From positions 1 through 62,637 of the forward strand of contig CAIVDU010000033.1 of NCBI GenBank assembly GCA_903904815.1: a stretch of 62,637 bases of DNA, read 5' to 3'. Positions within the stretch are counted from its first letter, which is position 1; every line of letters begins with the position of its first letter. The DNA comes from an uncultured Armatimonadota bacterium. Its GTDB lineage: Bacteria > Armatimonadota > Fimbriimonadia > Fimbriimonadales > Fimbriimonadaceae. Shown here piece by piece: positions 31,075-39,157 of this stretch. The translations under genes were made by a program, and so were the position numbers. Below the pieces are notes generated by a model that was given only the letters and a program-made list of their open reading frames with translations, had not been told where the DNA came from and searched no databases.

Positions 31075-31791
31075 ATGTTCAAGCAAGCCGCCAAGAGTCT
31101 CCCCTTTCTGATGCCAATCCTGATGGTCGGCGTCGGCTACCAGTTAAAGCACTCAGACCGTATGCCGTTCACGGACGCTACATCCACTCCATCATTCGTT
31201 TGCGACTACCGGGATCTGGCTGACCACTTAGTCGCCCGAAAAACAAGACTCAAAAGCGCCTTCGTGCTTCTTCCCGGAACGGCAAAGATGGTCCGATCTA
31301 GCCTTGCGAGCGTGCCAAATCACACGCGAGACTGGTATTTCAATTCGTCAAGAATCCTCAGCCTTTCGTCAAATGTGGATGATCAAATTCTTGCCCACGA
31401 ATTGGCGATAGTGGCCGTTTCCAAGGGAGAGTCACGTGCCATGACCGTGGTTGCGGAATCGGAAGACCAGATTCTCGTCGCGATGGGGCATAGTCAGCGG
31501 TTTGGCACGGTGGAATGTGGCGATCGGGCGCCGAGCCAAGGTGGTACAGCGAGTTGCGATCAGCCCATCCCGGATCAACTCCGCCGAGCCATGGGTGTCG
31601 GAACGCTGGCTGCCTCCCAAGCATTCGCGCGCGCTTCTGGAGGTTCGGGTGGTCGTTCCCAAGCGACCAGTTTAACGCCGTCATCCGTTGTTTGCACAAA
31701 GGTCCAGGATCCCCAGGTGTTGGTGCAGAAACGGCATGCGCGACGGCTGGTCGCTTCCGCGAGGATGGCAGTCCCCTCAGTCGCTGAGTGA
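31075..31791 (+). CDS. Hypothetical protein, possibly frameshifted
   Basis: I do not recognise this ORF. From the ATG at 31075 the first part has a hydrophobic segment (SLPFLMPILMVGVGYQL) and ordinary composition up to about 31500. After that the composition becomes unlike a protein (glycine/serine runs). In another frame, by contrast, 31490-31675 reads smoothly with GC-rich third positions: GLARWNVAIGRRAKVVQRVA, then VSERWLPPKHSRALLEVRVV. That suggests a frameshift near 31480-31500 and a real end at 31675. A TTG at 31033 could extend it. It may be a decaying gene or may contain a sequencing error. Confidence 0.35.
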   Translation: MFKQAAKSLPFLMPILMVGVGYQLKHSDRMPFTDATSTPSFVCDYRDLADHLVARKTRLKSAFVLLPGTAKMVRSSLASVPNHTRDWYFNSSRILSLSSNVDDQILAHELAIVAVSKGESRAMTVVAESEDQILVAMGHSQRFGTVECGDRAPSQGGTASCDQPIPDQLRRAMGVGTLAASQAFARASGGSGGRSQATSLTPSSVVCTKVQDPQVLVQKRHARRLVASARMAVPSVAE

Positions 31792-31959
31792 ACGCACCGA
31801 CTTCTTGAATCAGCCGTCCGACCGAAGGGATGCGCTGAGGTTCGTCCAGCCGGAACTCTGGTCTCAAATTGTGATTTGGAAGCTCGAAAAGCTCTGGGAG
31901 ATTGCGCTCACCATCACATTGACGTAGCAACGAAACCTTAATGTCGTCCTGAACCTCTT

Positions 31960-32096
31960 CTTAACAATTGGGCTTCACTCTTCTAGTCGAGGCAAGTTTC
32001 ACAGCGATGAAACCAGCCGAAAAGCTTCCGCTGTACGAGAAGCGACGAGAGTAAAGGCAAATATTGTCCGAGCAATGACGCTCGGACTTTTTTTTT
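31960..32096 (+). other. Short orphan transcription unit with terminator
   Basis: Between the hypothetical ORF and the thioesterase lies a short segment ending in a perfect terminator. It contains a 15-codon ORF at 32007-32054 encoding MKPAEKLPLYEKRRE and no other gene. A TTAACA at 31962-31967 could be a -35 box, with a poor -10. The peptide has no clear ribosome binding site, so the unit may be a small RNA or a micro-ORF. The rest of 31800-32111 shows nothing. Confidence 0.3.
32066..32096 (+). terminator. Strong intrinsic terminator
   Basis: GTCCGAGC (32066-32073) and GCTCGGAC (32080-32087) form a perfect 8-bp stem with a 6-base loop, followed by nine T. No annotated gene ends nearby on this strand, which implies a short transcript upstream. 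Confidence 0.85.
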
Positions 32097-32111
32097 AGGA
32101 GATAGACTGCC

Positions 32112-32570
32112 GTGGTGGACAGAGGTTTACTCGAATCCTACTTACACGCGAATATTCCGCTTTCTGCAGCCATGGGAGTCGAAGTTCACGAGTGGACAGA
32201 CAAGGCGGTTACTCTCAAAGCACCTCTAGCTCCGAATATCAATCACCATCGCACTGCCTTTGGTGGCAGCATTTCGACGATTGCGACCCTTGCCGCTTGG
32301 TCTTACGTTCATTCTTGCTTGCGATTGCGAAATGTAACGGCGTCGCTCGTGATTCAGCGACACGAGATCGATTATCGCCTTCCGATCACCGGTGATTTTA
32401 TGGCAAAAAATCGAGAGGTTTCCAAGGCAGATCTCGACACCTTCTTCGCCCGACTCAGCAAGCGAGGACGTGCGCGTCTAACAGTAGAGTCCGAAGTGAG
32501 GTTCGAGGACCTTCTTTGCGCTGCATTCACAGGACAGTTCGTTGCGATGCGGGAATCCGGTCAGGATTGA
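32112..32570 (+). CDS. YiiD-type thioesterase domain protein
   Basis: This 152-residue hotdog-fold protein resembles the thioesterase half of YiiD (FabY-like). It contains MGVEVHEWTDKAVTLKAPL, then NHHRTAFGGSISTIATLAAW, which corresponds to the helix carrying the active residues in this family, and ending strands RARLTVESEV. It starts with a GTG after AGGAG, just beyond a strong terminator. A role in fatty acid initiation or acyl-CoA hydrolysis is plausible, given biotin carboxylase and BCCP nearby, but the substrate is not known. Confidence 0.82.
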   Translation: MVDRGLLESYLHANIPLSAAMGVEVHEWTDKAVTLKAPLAPNINHHRTAFGGSISTIATLAAWSYVHSCLRLRNVTASLVIQRHEIDYRLPITGDFMAKNREVSKADLDTFFARLSKRGRARLTVESEVRFEDLLCAAFTGQFVAMRESGQD

Positions 32571-32581
32571 ATTGACAGTGC

Positions 32582-32587
32582 CATAAT
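32582..32587 (+). promoter_or_regulatory. Putative -10 box of accB (leaderless type)
   Basis: CATAAT ends seven bases before the accB GTG at 32595. A TTGACA lies only four bases upstream of it, which is too close to be its -35 box. Confidence 0.4.
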
Positions 32588-32594
32588 CTTTGTC

Positions 32595-33047
32595 GTGGCG
32601 GACTTCAGGGAGCGCATCGACGAACTTGCGCATTTGATGGATGAGTTTCATCTAGCGGAGGCTCGCTTAGAATCAGATGGAATGACCGTCGCGTTTAGAC
32701 GCAGATCCTCGGTTCGCACGAGTTCAACCGTGACCGAGTCGAACGCGGACGTAGAGTTTGCCGACTATGCTACGGCAGCCCACCCGTTACCGGTCGTGGA
32801 AGAAAAGCTCGTCGGGACTCCCGTAACCAGTCCGATGAATGGAATTTTCTACGGAGCTTCTAATCCCAGCTCGCCTCCATTCGTGAAAGAAGGTGACGTC
32901 GTTTCGGCAGGACAGATCATCGGCCTGATCGAAGCGATGAAGGTGTTCAATGAGATTCCTTGTACTGTAAGCGGCACCGTTCTGAAGGTCGTTGCAGAGG
33001 GTGGAAACATCGTTCAACCCGGCGATACGCTCATCCTAGTTGGCTAA
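32595..33047 (+). CDS. accB: Biotin carboxyl carrier protein
   Basis: This 150-residue protein carries biotin between the carboxylase and carboxyltransferase of acetyl-CoA carboxylase. The N-terminal 45 residues are helical as in AccB. A Pro/Ser-containing linker follows, and the biotinyl domain runs from about residue 72. The biotinylation site is EAMKVFNEI, with the lysine at residue 116, and the VTSPMNGIFY strand and the thumb-like segment YGASNPSSPPFV are also visible. The GTG start matches the family and has a CATAAT box seven bases upstream. No accA or accD is in the window. Confidence 0.94.
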   Translation: MADFRERIDELAHLMDEFHLAEARLESDGMTVAFRRRSSVRTSSTVTESNADVEFADYATAAHPLPVVEEKLVGTPVTSPMNGIFYGASNPSSPPFVKEGDVVSAGQIIGLIEAMKVFNEIPCTVSGTVLKVVAEGGNIVQPGDTLILVG

Positions 33048-33141
33048 GCTTAGACCTTGCGAATAAGGACAGTTTCCTTCGTTTCGTTTGAACGGATTTG
33101 GATCTAGAGCGTGTGCCGATCTCACGGCAATCGAAGCCCGT

Positions 33142-33147
33142 CATAAT
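33142..33147 (+). promoter_or_regulatory. Putative -10 box of hom (leaderless type)
   Basis: CATAAT ends six bases before the GTG at 33154. There is no Shine-Dalgarno sequence in the intervening TTAGGT. Confidence 0.45.
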
Positions 33148-33153
33148 TTAGGT

Positions 33154-34455
33154 GTGGCAATCGCGGCTCCTACTCGAACGGTTCGCATCGGAATGTTGGG
33201 ATTTGGTACGGTCGGTACCGGCGCATTCCGTATGCTGCACGACAACAAAAAGGCGATTGAGGACAAGATCGGGCTTCCTGTCGAAGTCGTTCGGATTGGC
33301 GTAAAGGACCTCGGCAAGGACCGCATTGCTCCCTCCGATCTATTCACCGACGACCTATGGAGCATTGTCGACGATCCGTCGATAGACGTAGTGGTCGAGC
33401 TTATTGGGGGGACCGATCCGGCTTGCTCCCTCGTAGAGCGGGCGATTCAAAACGGGAAGCATGTCGTGACCGCGAACAAAGAAATGATGGCCAAGTTCGG
33501 CTCTCGGCTTGTTCAGTCGGCAAAGGATGGAAAGCTCGACCTCCATTACGAGGCGGCGGTCGGCGGCGGCATTCCACTTATCCAGCCCTTGAAGCATCAG
33601 CTGGCTGGCAACGACGTCCTCCAGATGATGGGGATTCTGAACGGAACCACGAACTACATTCTCACCGCGATGCAGCAGGAAGGCCGTGGTTTTGAGGAAG
33701 TCCTCAAGGAGGCCCAGGCCAAGGGGTATGCCGAGGCAGATCCTACTAATGATGTCGATGGTTTCGACACCATGTACAAGATATCGATCCTTGCTTCGAT
33801 CGCGTTTGGAAAGCAGGTTCCGATCGAGAGCGTATACCGGGAAGGGATTCGTAAAGTCACAAAGACCGACATGGCTTATGCCGAGATTCTCGGCTACCGT
33901 ATCAAGCTTTTGGGAATTGTCGATGCGGTTTCTTCTGAGTCGATTCGCGTCAGGGTGCACCCGACACTCATCAAAAAAGACCACCAATTGGCCCATGTAA
34001 ACGGAGTTTTTAATGCTCTTTGGCTCCGTGGTGATTTCGTCGGCGATCTCATGTTCAGCGGAAGGGGCGCTGGGTCCGATCCCACCGCTTCCGCGGTCGT
34101 TGGGGACCTCATTGACGTCGGTCGAAACATTTCGGCGAATGGTCAGGGTAGTGCGATTCCTTACGGAACCGGAATGGTCACTGAGCCAATTGATTCGTTG
34201 GTCTCTCCGTTCTATCTCCGCCTACTAGTGAGCGACCGTCCAATGGTGCTCTCGGTGATCGCGACTGCCTTCGGCGAAAACCGAGTGTCGTTAGCCGCCA
34301 TGGAAATGAAGGCGCTGGATGAAGGACTTGGGGAGATCGTGTTTCTTACTCACCCGTGCCGGGAAAGTGACTTCCAGACTGCCCTAAAGCAGATTGGTGA
34401 GCAGGATGTAGTCGATACCGTGGCAAACTGGTTCCGTGTCCACGACAGTAAATAA
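33154..34455 (+). CDS. hom: Homoserine dehydrogenase
   Basis: This 433-residue enzyme reduces aspartate semialdehyde to homoserine, the branch to threonine and methionine. It has the NAD(P) site IGMLGFGTVGTG, VVELIGGTDPA, VVTANKEMMA, YEAAVGGGIPLI, GILNGTTNYIL, the segment AEADPTNDVDGFDTMYKI, and a C-terminal ACT domain (about 350-430). The frame is open back to 33088, but GTG 33154 fits the family start and has a -10-like box directly ahead. Its last 20 bases overlap the next gene. Confidence 0.94.
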   Translation: MAIAAPTRTVRIGMLGFGTVGTGAFRMLHDNKKAIEDKIGLPVEVVRIGVKDLGKDRIAPSDLFTDDLWSIVDDPSIDVVVELIGGTDPACSLVERAIQNGKHVVTANKEMMAKFGSRLVQSAKDGKLDLHYEAAVGGGIPLIQPLKHQLAGNDVLQMMGILNGTTNYILTAMQQEGRGFEEVLKEAQAKGYAEADPTNDVDGFDTMYKISILASIAFGKQVPIESVYREGIRKVTKTDMAYAEILGYRIKLLGIVDAVSSESIRVRVHPTLIKKDHQLAHVNGVFNALWLRGDFVGDLMFSGRGAGSDPTASAVVGDLIDVGRNISANGQGSAIPYGTGMVTEPIDSLVSPFYLRLLVSDRPMVLSVIATAFGENRVSLAAMEMKALDEGLGEIVFLTHPCRESDFQTALKQIGEQDVVDTVANWFRVHDSK

Positions 34456-35266
34456 CCTGGTAAGGGTTGCTTGCCACCAGATCGATGTCTCGTTCGGCAA
34501 GGCCGATTCGAATATCGCCAAGATCGTTCAGAATCTCGAGCTGGCCAAAGAGGGCGGGGTCGACTTGTCGATCTTTCCTGAAGCTGCAGTGACTGGCTAC
34601 TGCGCCAACTCGGCCGCGTCGGCTCTCTCCATCGGGGTTTCGCTGGACGAACTCCGACCGATTAGGGAGGCCTCTGATCGTTTGGACATCCTCGCGGTCG
34701 TAGGATTCGCGGAGACAGACGGCAGAACCGTTTGGAACTCAGCCGCCCTTTTCGAGCCTGGCCTTGAACCCAAGATCTATCGGAAGACTCACCTTCCTTT
34801 CTTGGGTCTCGACAAGTTCGTGGAGGCCGGCGACTCTCTCGAGGTGTTTGACACCCGGCTTGGGAAAATCGGAATCCTGATCTGCTTCGACCTTCGGCTG
34901 CCAGAGCCCGCTCGTACTCTGGCCTTAAAGGGCGCGGAACTCATCGTGCTGCCGACCAACTGGCCCGAGGGCGCACAGGTCTCTGCGAACCAGATTTCCA
35001 TTGCGCGAGCAGCCGAAAGTCGAGTGTTCTTGGCCACTTGCGATCGGGTTGGGATCGAGGCCGGGTTCCATTTCATCGGTCAAAGCAAGATCATCAGTCC
35101 CGATGGGGCGGTGCTTGCTTCGGCCGGTGATTCAGAAGAGGTCATTGTCGCCGACATCGATCTGAGTCAGGCCAGACAGAAGCGCAGAGTTGTCATTCCC
35201 GGCGAGTACGAGACCGACTCGGTTGGATCACGGCGACCCGCCCTTTACGAGGGCTTAGCCTGGTGA
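34436..35266 (+). CDS. Nitrilase-family carbon-nitrogen hydrolase
   Basis: This 276-residue protein has the catalytic triad of the nitrilase superfamily: Glu in FPEAAVTGY (about residue 44), Lys in YRKTHLPFL (about 118), and Cys in GILICFDLRLPE (about 147). The sequence PTNWPEGAQ and IARAAESRVFLATCDR is typical of the amidase branch that acts on small amides such as carbamoylputrescine or omega-amidase substrates. It overlaps hom by 20 bases, so it is cotranscribed. The exact substrate cannot be read from the sequence. Confidence 0.9.
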   Translation: MSTTVNNLVRVACHQIDVSFGKADSNIAKIVQNLELAKEGGVDLSIFPEAAVTGYCANSAASALSIGVSLDELRPIREASDRLDILAVVGFAETDGRTVWNSAALFEPGLEPKIYRKTHLPFLGLDKFVEAGDSLEVFDTRLGKIGILICFDLRLPEPARTLALKGAELIVLPTNWPEGAQVSANQISIARAAESRVFLATCDRVGIEAGFHFIGQSKIISPDGAVLASAGDSEEVIVADIDLSQARQKRRVVIPGEYETDSVGSRRPALYEGLAW

Positions 35267-35423
35267 AAGGATCTGGGCGCAGTCGCATACTTCAAATATC
35301 GCCGGGAAACCGTTAATATAGGTTGAACTTGCACGCCAGGGGGTACCGTCCTAAAAAGGGATCGAGTTCCGTCATCAGGCGGTAAGCTGAGATCGAACGC
35401 TCTGTTACGGAGCGTGGAGAAGT

Positions 35424-36599
35424 ATGACGGACAAACGGAGCAGATTCGGACATCGCGCAAGCCTATGGATTGCCGCACTTTCGACCGTAACGGTGGCAGT
35501 AGTCATTGGTTGCGGCGGTGGGGGGGCAGGGGGCGGATCGCTCACCGGTTCCACTTCATCTACTAGCACGAGCAGCACATCAGGAACTTCGACGTCTTCA
35601 ACGTCCGGGACTTCAGGCTCACCCGGCACTCCGTTGCCCGGAACCTTGCCTTCCAACGTCATCTTCTATGGCGATGGCGGATCGTCTGCTTTAGTGGGAA
35701 CCTCTTACGACGTTCACTACATTTCTCCGGATGGAACGGGTGACTCTCTCTATGTGACCGTTCCGCCGAACGTTGAGAGCCTCTCTCCAAACCCGAGCGT
35801 CAGCGGACAGTACATCTTCGCCGCGACTTCGGGAGATCCGACTTCCAGTTCGGCCGTCTACGGTATCTACTCCAACACTTCTCTGTCGCTCTTTGGAGCC
35901 AAGACGATCGCCTCAGCGATTTACCCCAATGTAGACTCGATTGTCGTCTCGCCAGATGGCAACTACGTCGTGTTCGCGGCGACCGACACCAACGATGTCT
36001 CGACAATCTATCGGGTTCAGATTAGCGGCGGAACTCCAGCGCCTCTCTTCGCGGGTGCGGATCCCACGATTGACGCGACGGGCAAGTACATCGTGTTTGA
36101 TCAGTACGACGCCACGTCATCGCAACAGTACATTTGGAAGTCGAACTTTGACGGATCCGGGGCAGCCCAGCTGACGACGGGCACGGGAACCTTCGACTCG
36201 TTCCCGCAGTTCAGCAAGCAGTCAGACCGAATCGCTTTCGAGCGGTACAACGGAACCAACACCGACGTCTACACGATCAAGGCAGATGGAACCAACCTCA
36301 CAGCGATCACCAGCAGCACGGACCAAATCCGATTCGGTCCATCGTGGAGCCCAGACGGCACACTGTTGAGCTTCTATACCGAACCAGTCGTGAGCACGGT
36401 CTCGTCAATCACCGGTCTTTGCACCGCGACCTCTACCCCTGCTTCCACGATCGCTGCGCCAACCTTGGTTAAATCGCTCGTGTTGCCGGAGGCGGCCACT
36501 TACTGGACTGGAAACAACGGTCGGTCGACGGCTCCTTGGAGGCTTCTCCAGATCCGACGCAAGCGAGCCTTGGCAAACCACAAGAAAGGCACCCCCTAA
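35424..36599 (+). CDS. TolB-like beta-propeller lipoprotein
   Basis: This 391-residue protein has a lipoprotein signal with cysteine at residue 30 (VVIGC), then glycine and Ser/Thr-rich linkers (about 31-68). The rest is made of PD40/WD40-like blades such as DSIVVSPDGNYVVFAAT, PTIDATGKYIVFDQYD, PQFSKQSDRIAFERY, and SWSPDGTLLSFY. It ends in YWTGNNGRST and an arginine-rich tail. A GGAGAAG ribosome binding site precedes the ATG. It would sit on the envelope surface or in the periplasm; its ligand is unknown. A strong terminator follows. Confidence 0.85.
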   Translation: MTDKRSRFGHRASLWIAALSTVTVAVVIGCGGGGAGGGSLTGSTSSTSTSSTSGTSTSSTSGTSGSPGTPLPGTLPSNVIFYGDGGSSALVGTSYDVHYISPDGTGDSLYVTVPPNVESLSPNPSVSGQYIFAATSGDPTSSSAVYGIYSNTSLSLFGAKTIASAIYPNVDSIVVSPDGNYVVFAATDTNDVSTIYRVQISGGTPAPLFAGADPTIDATGKYIVFDQYDATSSQQYIWKSNFDGSGAAQLTTGTGTFDSFPQFSKQSDRIAFERYNGTNTDVYTIKADGTNLTAITSSTDQIRFGPSWSPDGTLLSFYTEPVVSTVSSITGLCTATSTPASTIAAPTLVKSLVLPEAATYWTGNNGRSTAPWRLLQIRRKRALANHKKGTP

Positions 36600-36621
36600 A
36601 CTCCCTCGGACACAGGGCAGA

Positions 36622-36660
36622 GAAGGCTCCAGCGTGCATCGCTGGAGCCTTCTTTCTGTT
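36622..36660 (+). terminator. Intrinsic terminator of the beta-propeller gene
   Basis: GAAGGCTCCAGCG and CGCTGGAGCCTTC form a perfect 13-bp stem with a TGCAT loop, followed by a T-rich tail. It lies between convergent genes. Confidence 0.85.
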
Positions 36661-36694
36661 TCGGGCTCAGAGGTTTTTCTGACGTGACGGCATC

Positions 36695-37489
36695 TTAGCT
36701 GGTCTTGATCAGGTCACGCAGGTCGGTCACGATGACATCTGGAGTTGCGCCGCCAGTAGGTAACTCTTCCGGAAGGGCGAGAACTCCGCGAACGCTTGGA
36801 GGAACGTCGCTCGGCCTTCGAATCCAAGCGGTTTTCCAGCCAGCTTCGATCGCCGGTCGGATGTCGTGGCCGTAGCTGTTCCCGACGAACAAGATTTGCT
36901 GTGGTTCTAGACCCATCGCGGTAGAAGCGGCGGAGAATACTTCTGGATCGGGTTTGCCGCGTCCCAGTTCCCCTTCGATGAAGATGTGCGCGAACCTTCC
37001 TTCAATTTGGAGTGTCGAGATCTCCATTCTTTGGAGGTCGGCAGGACCGTTCGTAATCAGTCCCAGCGGCAAGCGAGGTCCAATCCGGTCCAACAGCTCG
37101 ATTGCGTCAGGGAAGAGGCTCAGACTGCGATCTCGTAATTCCATGTATCGCTGACTGAAATGTGCGGCAAGGTCGGCATTGTCAACGCCGGCTCTTAAGA
37201 GCGCGAGACGCATCAGTTCAGTTCGGGTCGTGGAAGAATCCGCGAGGTAGGACTCGTACCAACCCAGCCTTTTTAGGCTAGGGCAGAACTCGCGAAAGGC
37301 GGCCGCCCAGTGGTCCAGCATCTCTTCCAAGGGGCAACTTGGAACTTCCCACTCTTCAAACGTTGCCTTCAGACCAGCTTTGGCCGCGTCCCAGTACCCA
37401 CAAAGAGTATCGTCAAGATCGAAGTAGACGCCTCTTACATCGGCAAATGGATCAACGAGGCCATTGGTGATTGCTTCCTTGGCCTCCAA
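36695..37489 (-). CDS. HAD superfamily hydrolase
   Basis: This 264-residue phosphatase-like protein has motif I FDLDDTLCGYW near residue 22, motif II LITNGPADLQR, the motif III lysine in RGKPDPEVF, and motif IV VGNSYGHDIRPAIEAGW. It resembles the YjjG/phosphoglycolate-phosphatase group with an alpha-helical C1 cap (about 35-110). It is the last gene of the lysA-M50-trpS-HAD operon, starting three bases after the trpS stop. The substrate is not predictable. Confidence 0.88.
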   Translation of the reverse strand: MEAKEAITNGLVDPFADVRGVYFDLDDTLCGYWDAAKAGLKATFEEWEVPSCPLEEMLDHWAAAFREFCPSLKRLGWYESYLADSSTTRTELMRLALLRAGVDNADLAAHFSQRYMELRDRSLSLFPDAIELLDRIGPRLPLGLITNGPADLQRMEISTLQIEGRFAHIFIEGELGRGKPDPEVFSAASTAMGLEPQQILFVGNSYGHDIRPAIEAGWKTAWIRRPSDVPPSVRGVLALPEELPTGGATPDVIVTDLRDLIKTS

Positions 37490-37492
37490 TGG

Positions 37493-38494
37493 TTAGAACA
37501 TCCCCATAGCCGACTTCACTTCATCGAGTGTGGCTGAGGCCACTTCCCGAGCTTTTTCAGCCCCACGGGTCAAAATCGCTTCGATCGCTGCGTCATCGAG
37601 TTCTGCTCGTCGTTGCCGCATTGGCCGGAGGTACTCGTTGACCGCTTCGGTGCATTCGGTCTTACTTTGCATGCAACCGCGCAACCCTTGACGATCTTCG
37701 TCCCACTGCAACTCCCACGTGCTTGAGTAAAGGCGAAGGTATTGGCAAACCGCGCATCCCTCGGGAACTCCGGGGTCTGACTTCTTTATCTTGCTCGGGG
37801 TGGTGAACGCTGTCTTGATCTTTCGAGCCGTCTCGTCCTCCGTGTCGCTAAGGTAAATGCAGTTGTCGTAGGACTTGGACATTTTGCGCATGTCCAGTCC
37901 AGGCAACTTGGCCCGGCTCTCATCCTGCGGAATCATGTACTTAAAGGGTGTGAAGACCTCTTTGTTATACAGGCGATTGAATCGCACGGCGATGTCGTTA
38001 CCAATCTCAAGGTGAGGGGCTTGGTCGCGACCGACCGGGACTCCATAGGGTTTGTACAAGAGAATGTCCGCCGTTTGCAGCACCGGATATCCTAGGAGCC
38101 CGTACGGCTCTCTTTCCGCGGCCCCAAGGTCTTCCTGCTTCTCCTTATAGGTAGGAACCCGCTCCAACCATCCAAGCGGAGTGATCATGCTGAACAGCAA
38201 ATGGAGTTCCGCATGTTCTCGAACGTGGGACTGGATGAAGATGGAAGACTTTTCGGGATCGATTCCGCCAGCGATGAAGTCCTTCGCTACTTCGCGAGCG
38301 TTCGTGCTGACTTCGCCGGCATTCTCGTACATGGTGGTTAACGCATGCAAATCGGCGACCATGCAGAACATGTCATAGCCTTCGTTCTGTAAATCAACCC
38401 AGTTTCTGAGAGCCCCCTCGTAGTTTCCAATGTGAAGTCTCGGATTGGAAGACCTCATTCCGCTCAATATGCGCTTCGTTTGCTGGTTGGTCAT
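37493..38494 (-). CDS. trpS: Tryptophan-tRNA ligase
   Basis: This 333-residue class Ic aminoacyl-tRNA synthetase charges tRNA-Trp. The ATP-binding HIGH-type motif is RLHIGNYEGAL, followed by VADLHALTT, YPVLQTADILLYKP and VGRDQAPHLE. KMSKSYDNCI carries the second signature. The C-terminal anticodon-binding helices end in VKSAMGMF. It lies five bases after the M50 protease gene in a tight operon that begins with lysA. No T-box or attenuator is visible because there is no leader. Confidence 0.96.
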   Translation of the reverse strand: MTNQQTKRILSGMRSSNPRLHIGNYEGALRNWVDLQNEGYDMFCMVADLHALTTMYENAGEVSTNAREVAKDFIAGGIDPEKSSIFIQSHVREHAELHLLFSMITPLGWLERVPTYKEKQEDLGAAEREPYGLLGYPVLQTADILLYKPYGVPVGRDQAPHLEIGNDIAVRFNRLYNKEVFTPFKYMIPQDESRAKLPGLDMRKMSKSYDNCIYLSDTEDETARKIKTAFTTPSKIKKSDPGVPEGCAVCQYLRLYSSTWELQWDEDRQGLRGCMQSKTECTEAVNEYLRPMRQRRAELDDAAIEAILTRGAEKAREVASATLDEVKSAMGMF

Positions 38495-38499
38495 GACAG

Positions 38500-39156
38500 T
38501 TATTGGCCAGTAAGGATCCTAAAAAGGTACATCGTGGTGCCGACGAGAAGTGGGTAGTTCGAATACTGGAGTGCCATGACCACGATAATCAAGCCGGGCA
38601 TTCCGATCTGGTTGTTAATGCGGAACCACTGGACTCGCTGGCGCTCCGGGAGTAGTAGGCCTACCAACCAGTGACCATCCAGTGGTCCGAAGGGGATCAG
38701 ATTGAAGAGGAACAACCGAAGGTTGATGAAGACACCGAGAGGAAGGAAGTTGCGGAAGAACTCCCCAGACAAATTGTCAGGCAGAGCCTCGTAGACGCCC
38801 GTCTTGAGTGCAAAGCGGTACAAAAATGCATAGACTGCCGCCTGAACCAAGTTCGAAATAGGACCCGCCGCGACGGACATGAAGAAGTCCCAACGCGGAT
38901 TTCGCATCTTTCGAGGATCTGCGGGCGCTGCGCGTCCCCACCCAATGCCGTAGCCCAGGATGGAGGAGAGAACCATCATAAAGGTCCCCATCGGCTCAAA
39001 GTGTTTGGTCAGGTTGAGCGTGACCCGTCCATAAATGCGAGGGGTTGGATCTCCAGCCATGTCCGCGAACTTACAGTGGGCGTATTCGTGGAGACCAATT
39101 GCCAGAAACAGGATGACGATCTGAGCGATGATCGCGGCTAAATCGACGTGCCCCAC
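38500..39156 (-). CDS. Site-2 protease family (M50) membrane metalloprotease
   Basis: This 218-residue membrane protein has the zinc motif HEYAH in the first helix region (LFLAIGLHEYAHCKFAD) and the second metal ligand motif NLIPFGPLDG. It is of the compact S2P type without a PDZ domain. In many genomes this group lies next to trpS, as here. It starts with GTG one base after the lysA stop and is followed closely by trpS. Its substrate is unknown. It is distinct from the RseP-type protease encoded at 41692. Confidence 0.9.
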   Translation of the reverse strand: MGHVDLAAIIAQIVILFLAIGLHEYAHCKFADMAGDPTPRIYGRVTLNLTKHFEPMGTFMMVLSSILGYGIGWGRAAPADPRKMRNPRWDFFMSVAAGPISNLVQAAVYAFLYRFALKTGVYEALPDNLSGEFFRNFLPLGVFINLRLFLFNLIPFGPLDGHWLVGLLLPERQRVQWFRINNQIGMPGLIIVVMALQYSNYPLLVGTTMYLFRILTGQ

Positions 39157-39157
39157 G

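Noticed and set aside
31358-31930. Minus-strand ORF of 190 codons
   Set aside because: It overlaps the probable frameshifted gene, is rich in Pro/Arg, and has no ribosome binding site or domain. The evidence favours the plus strand only weakly, so it is recorded here.
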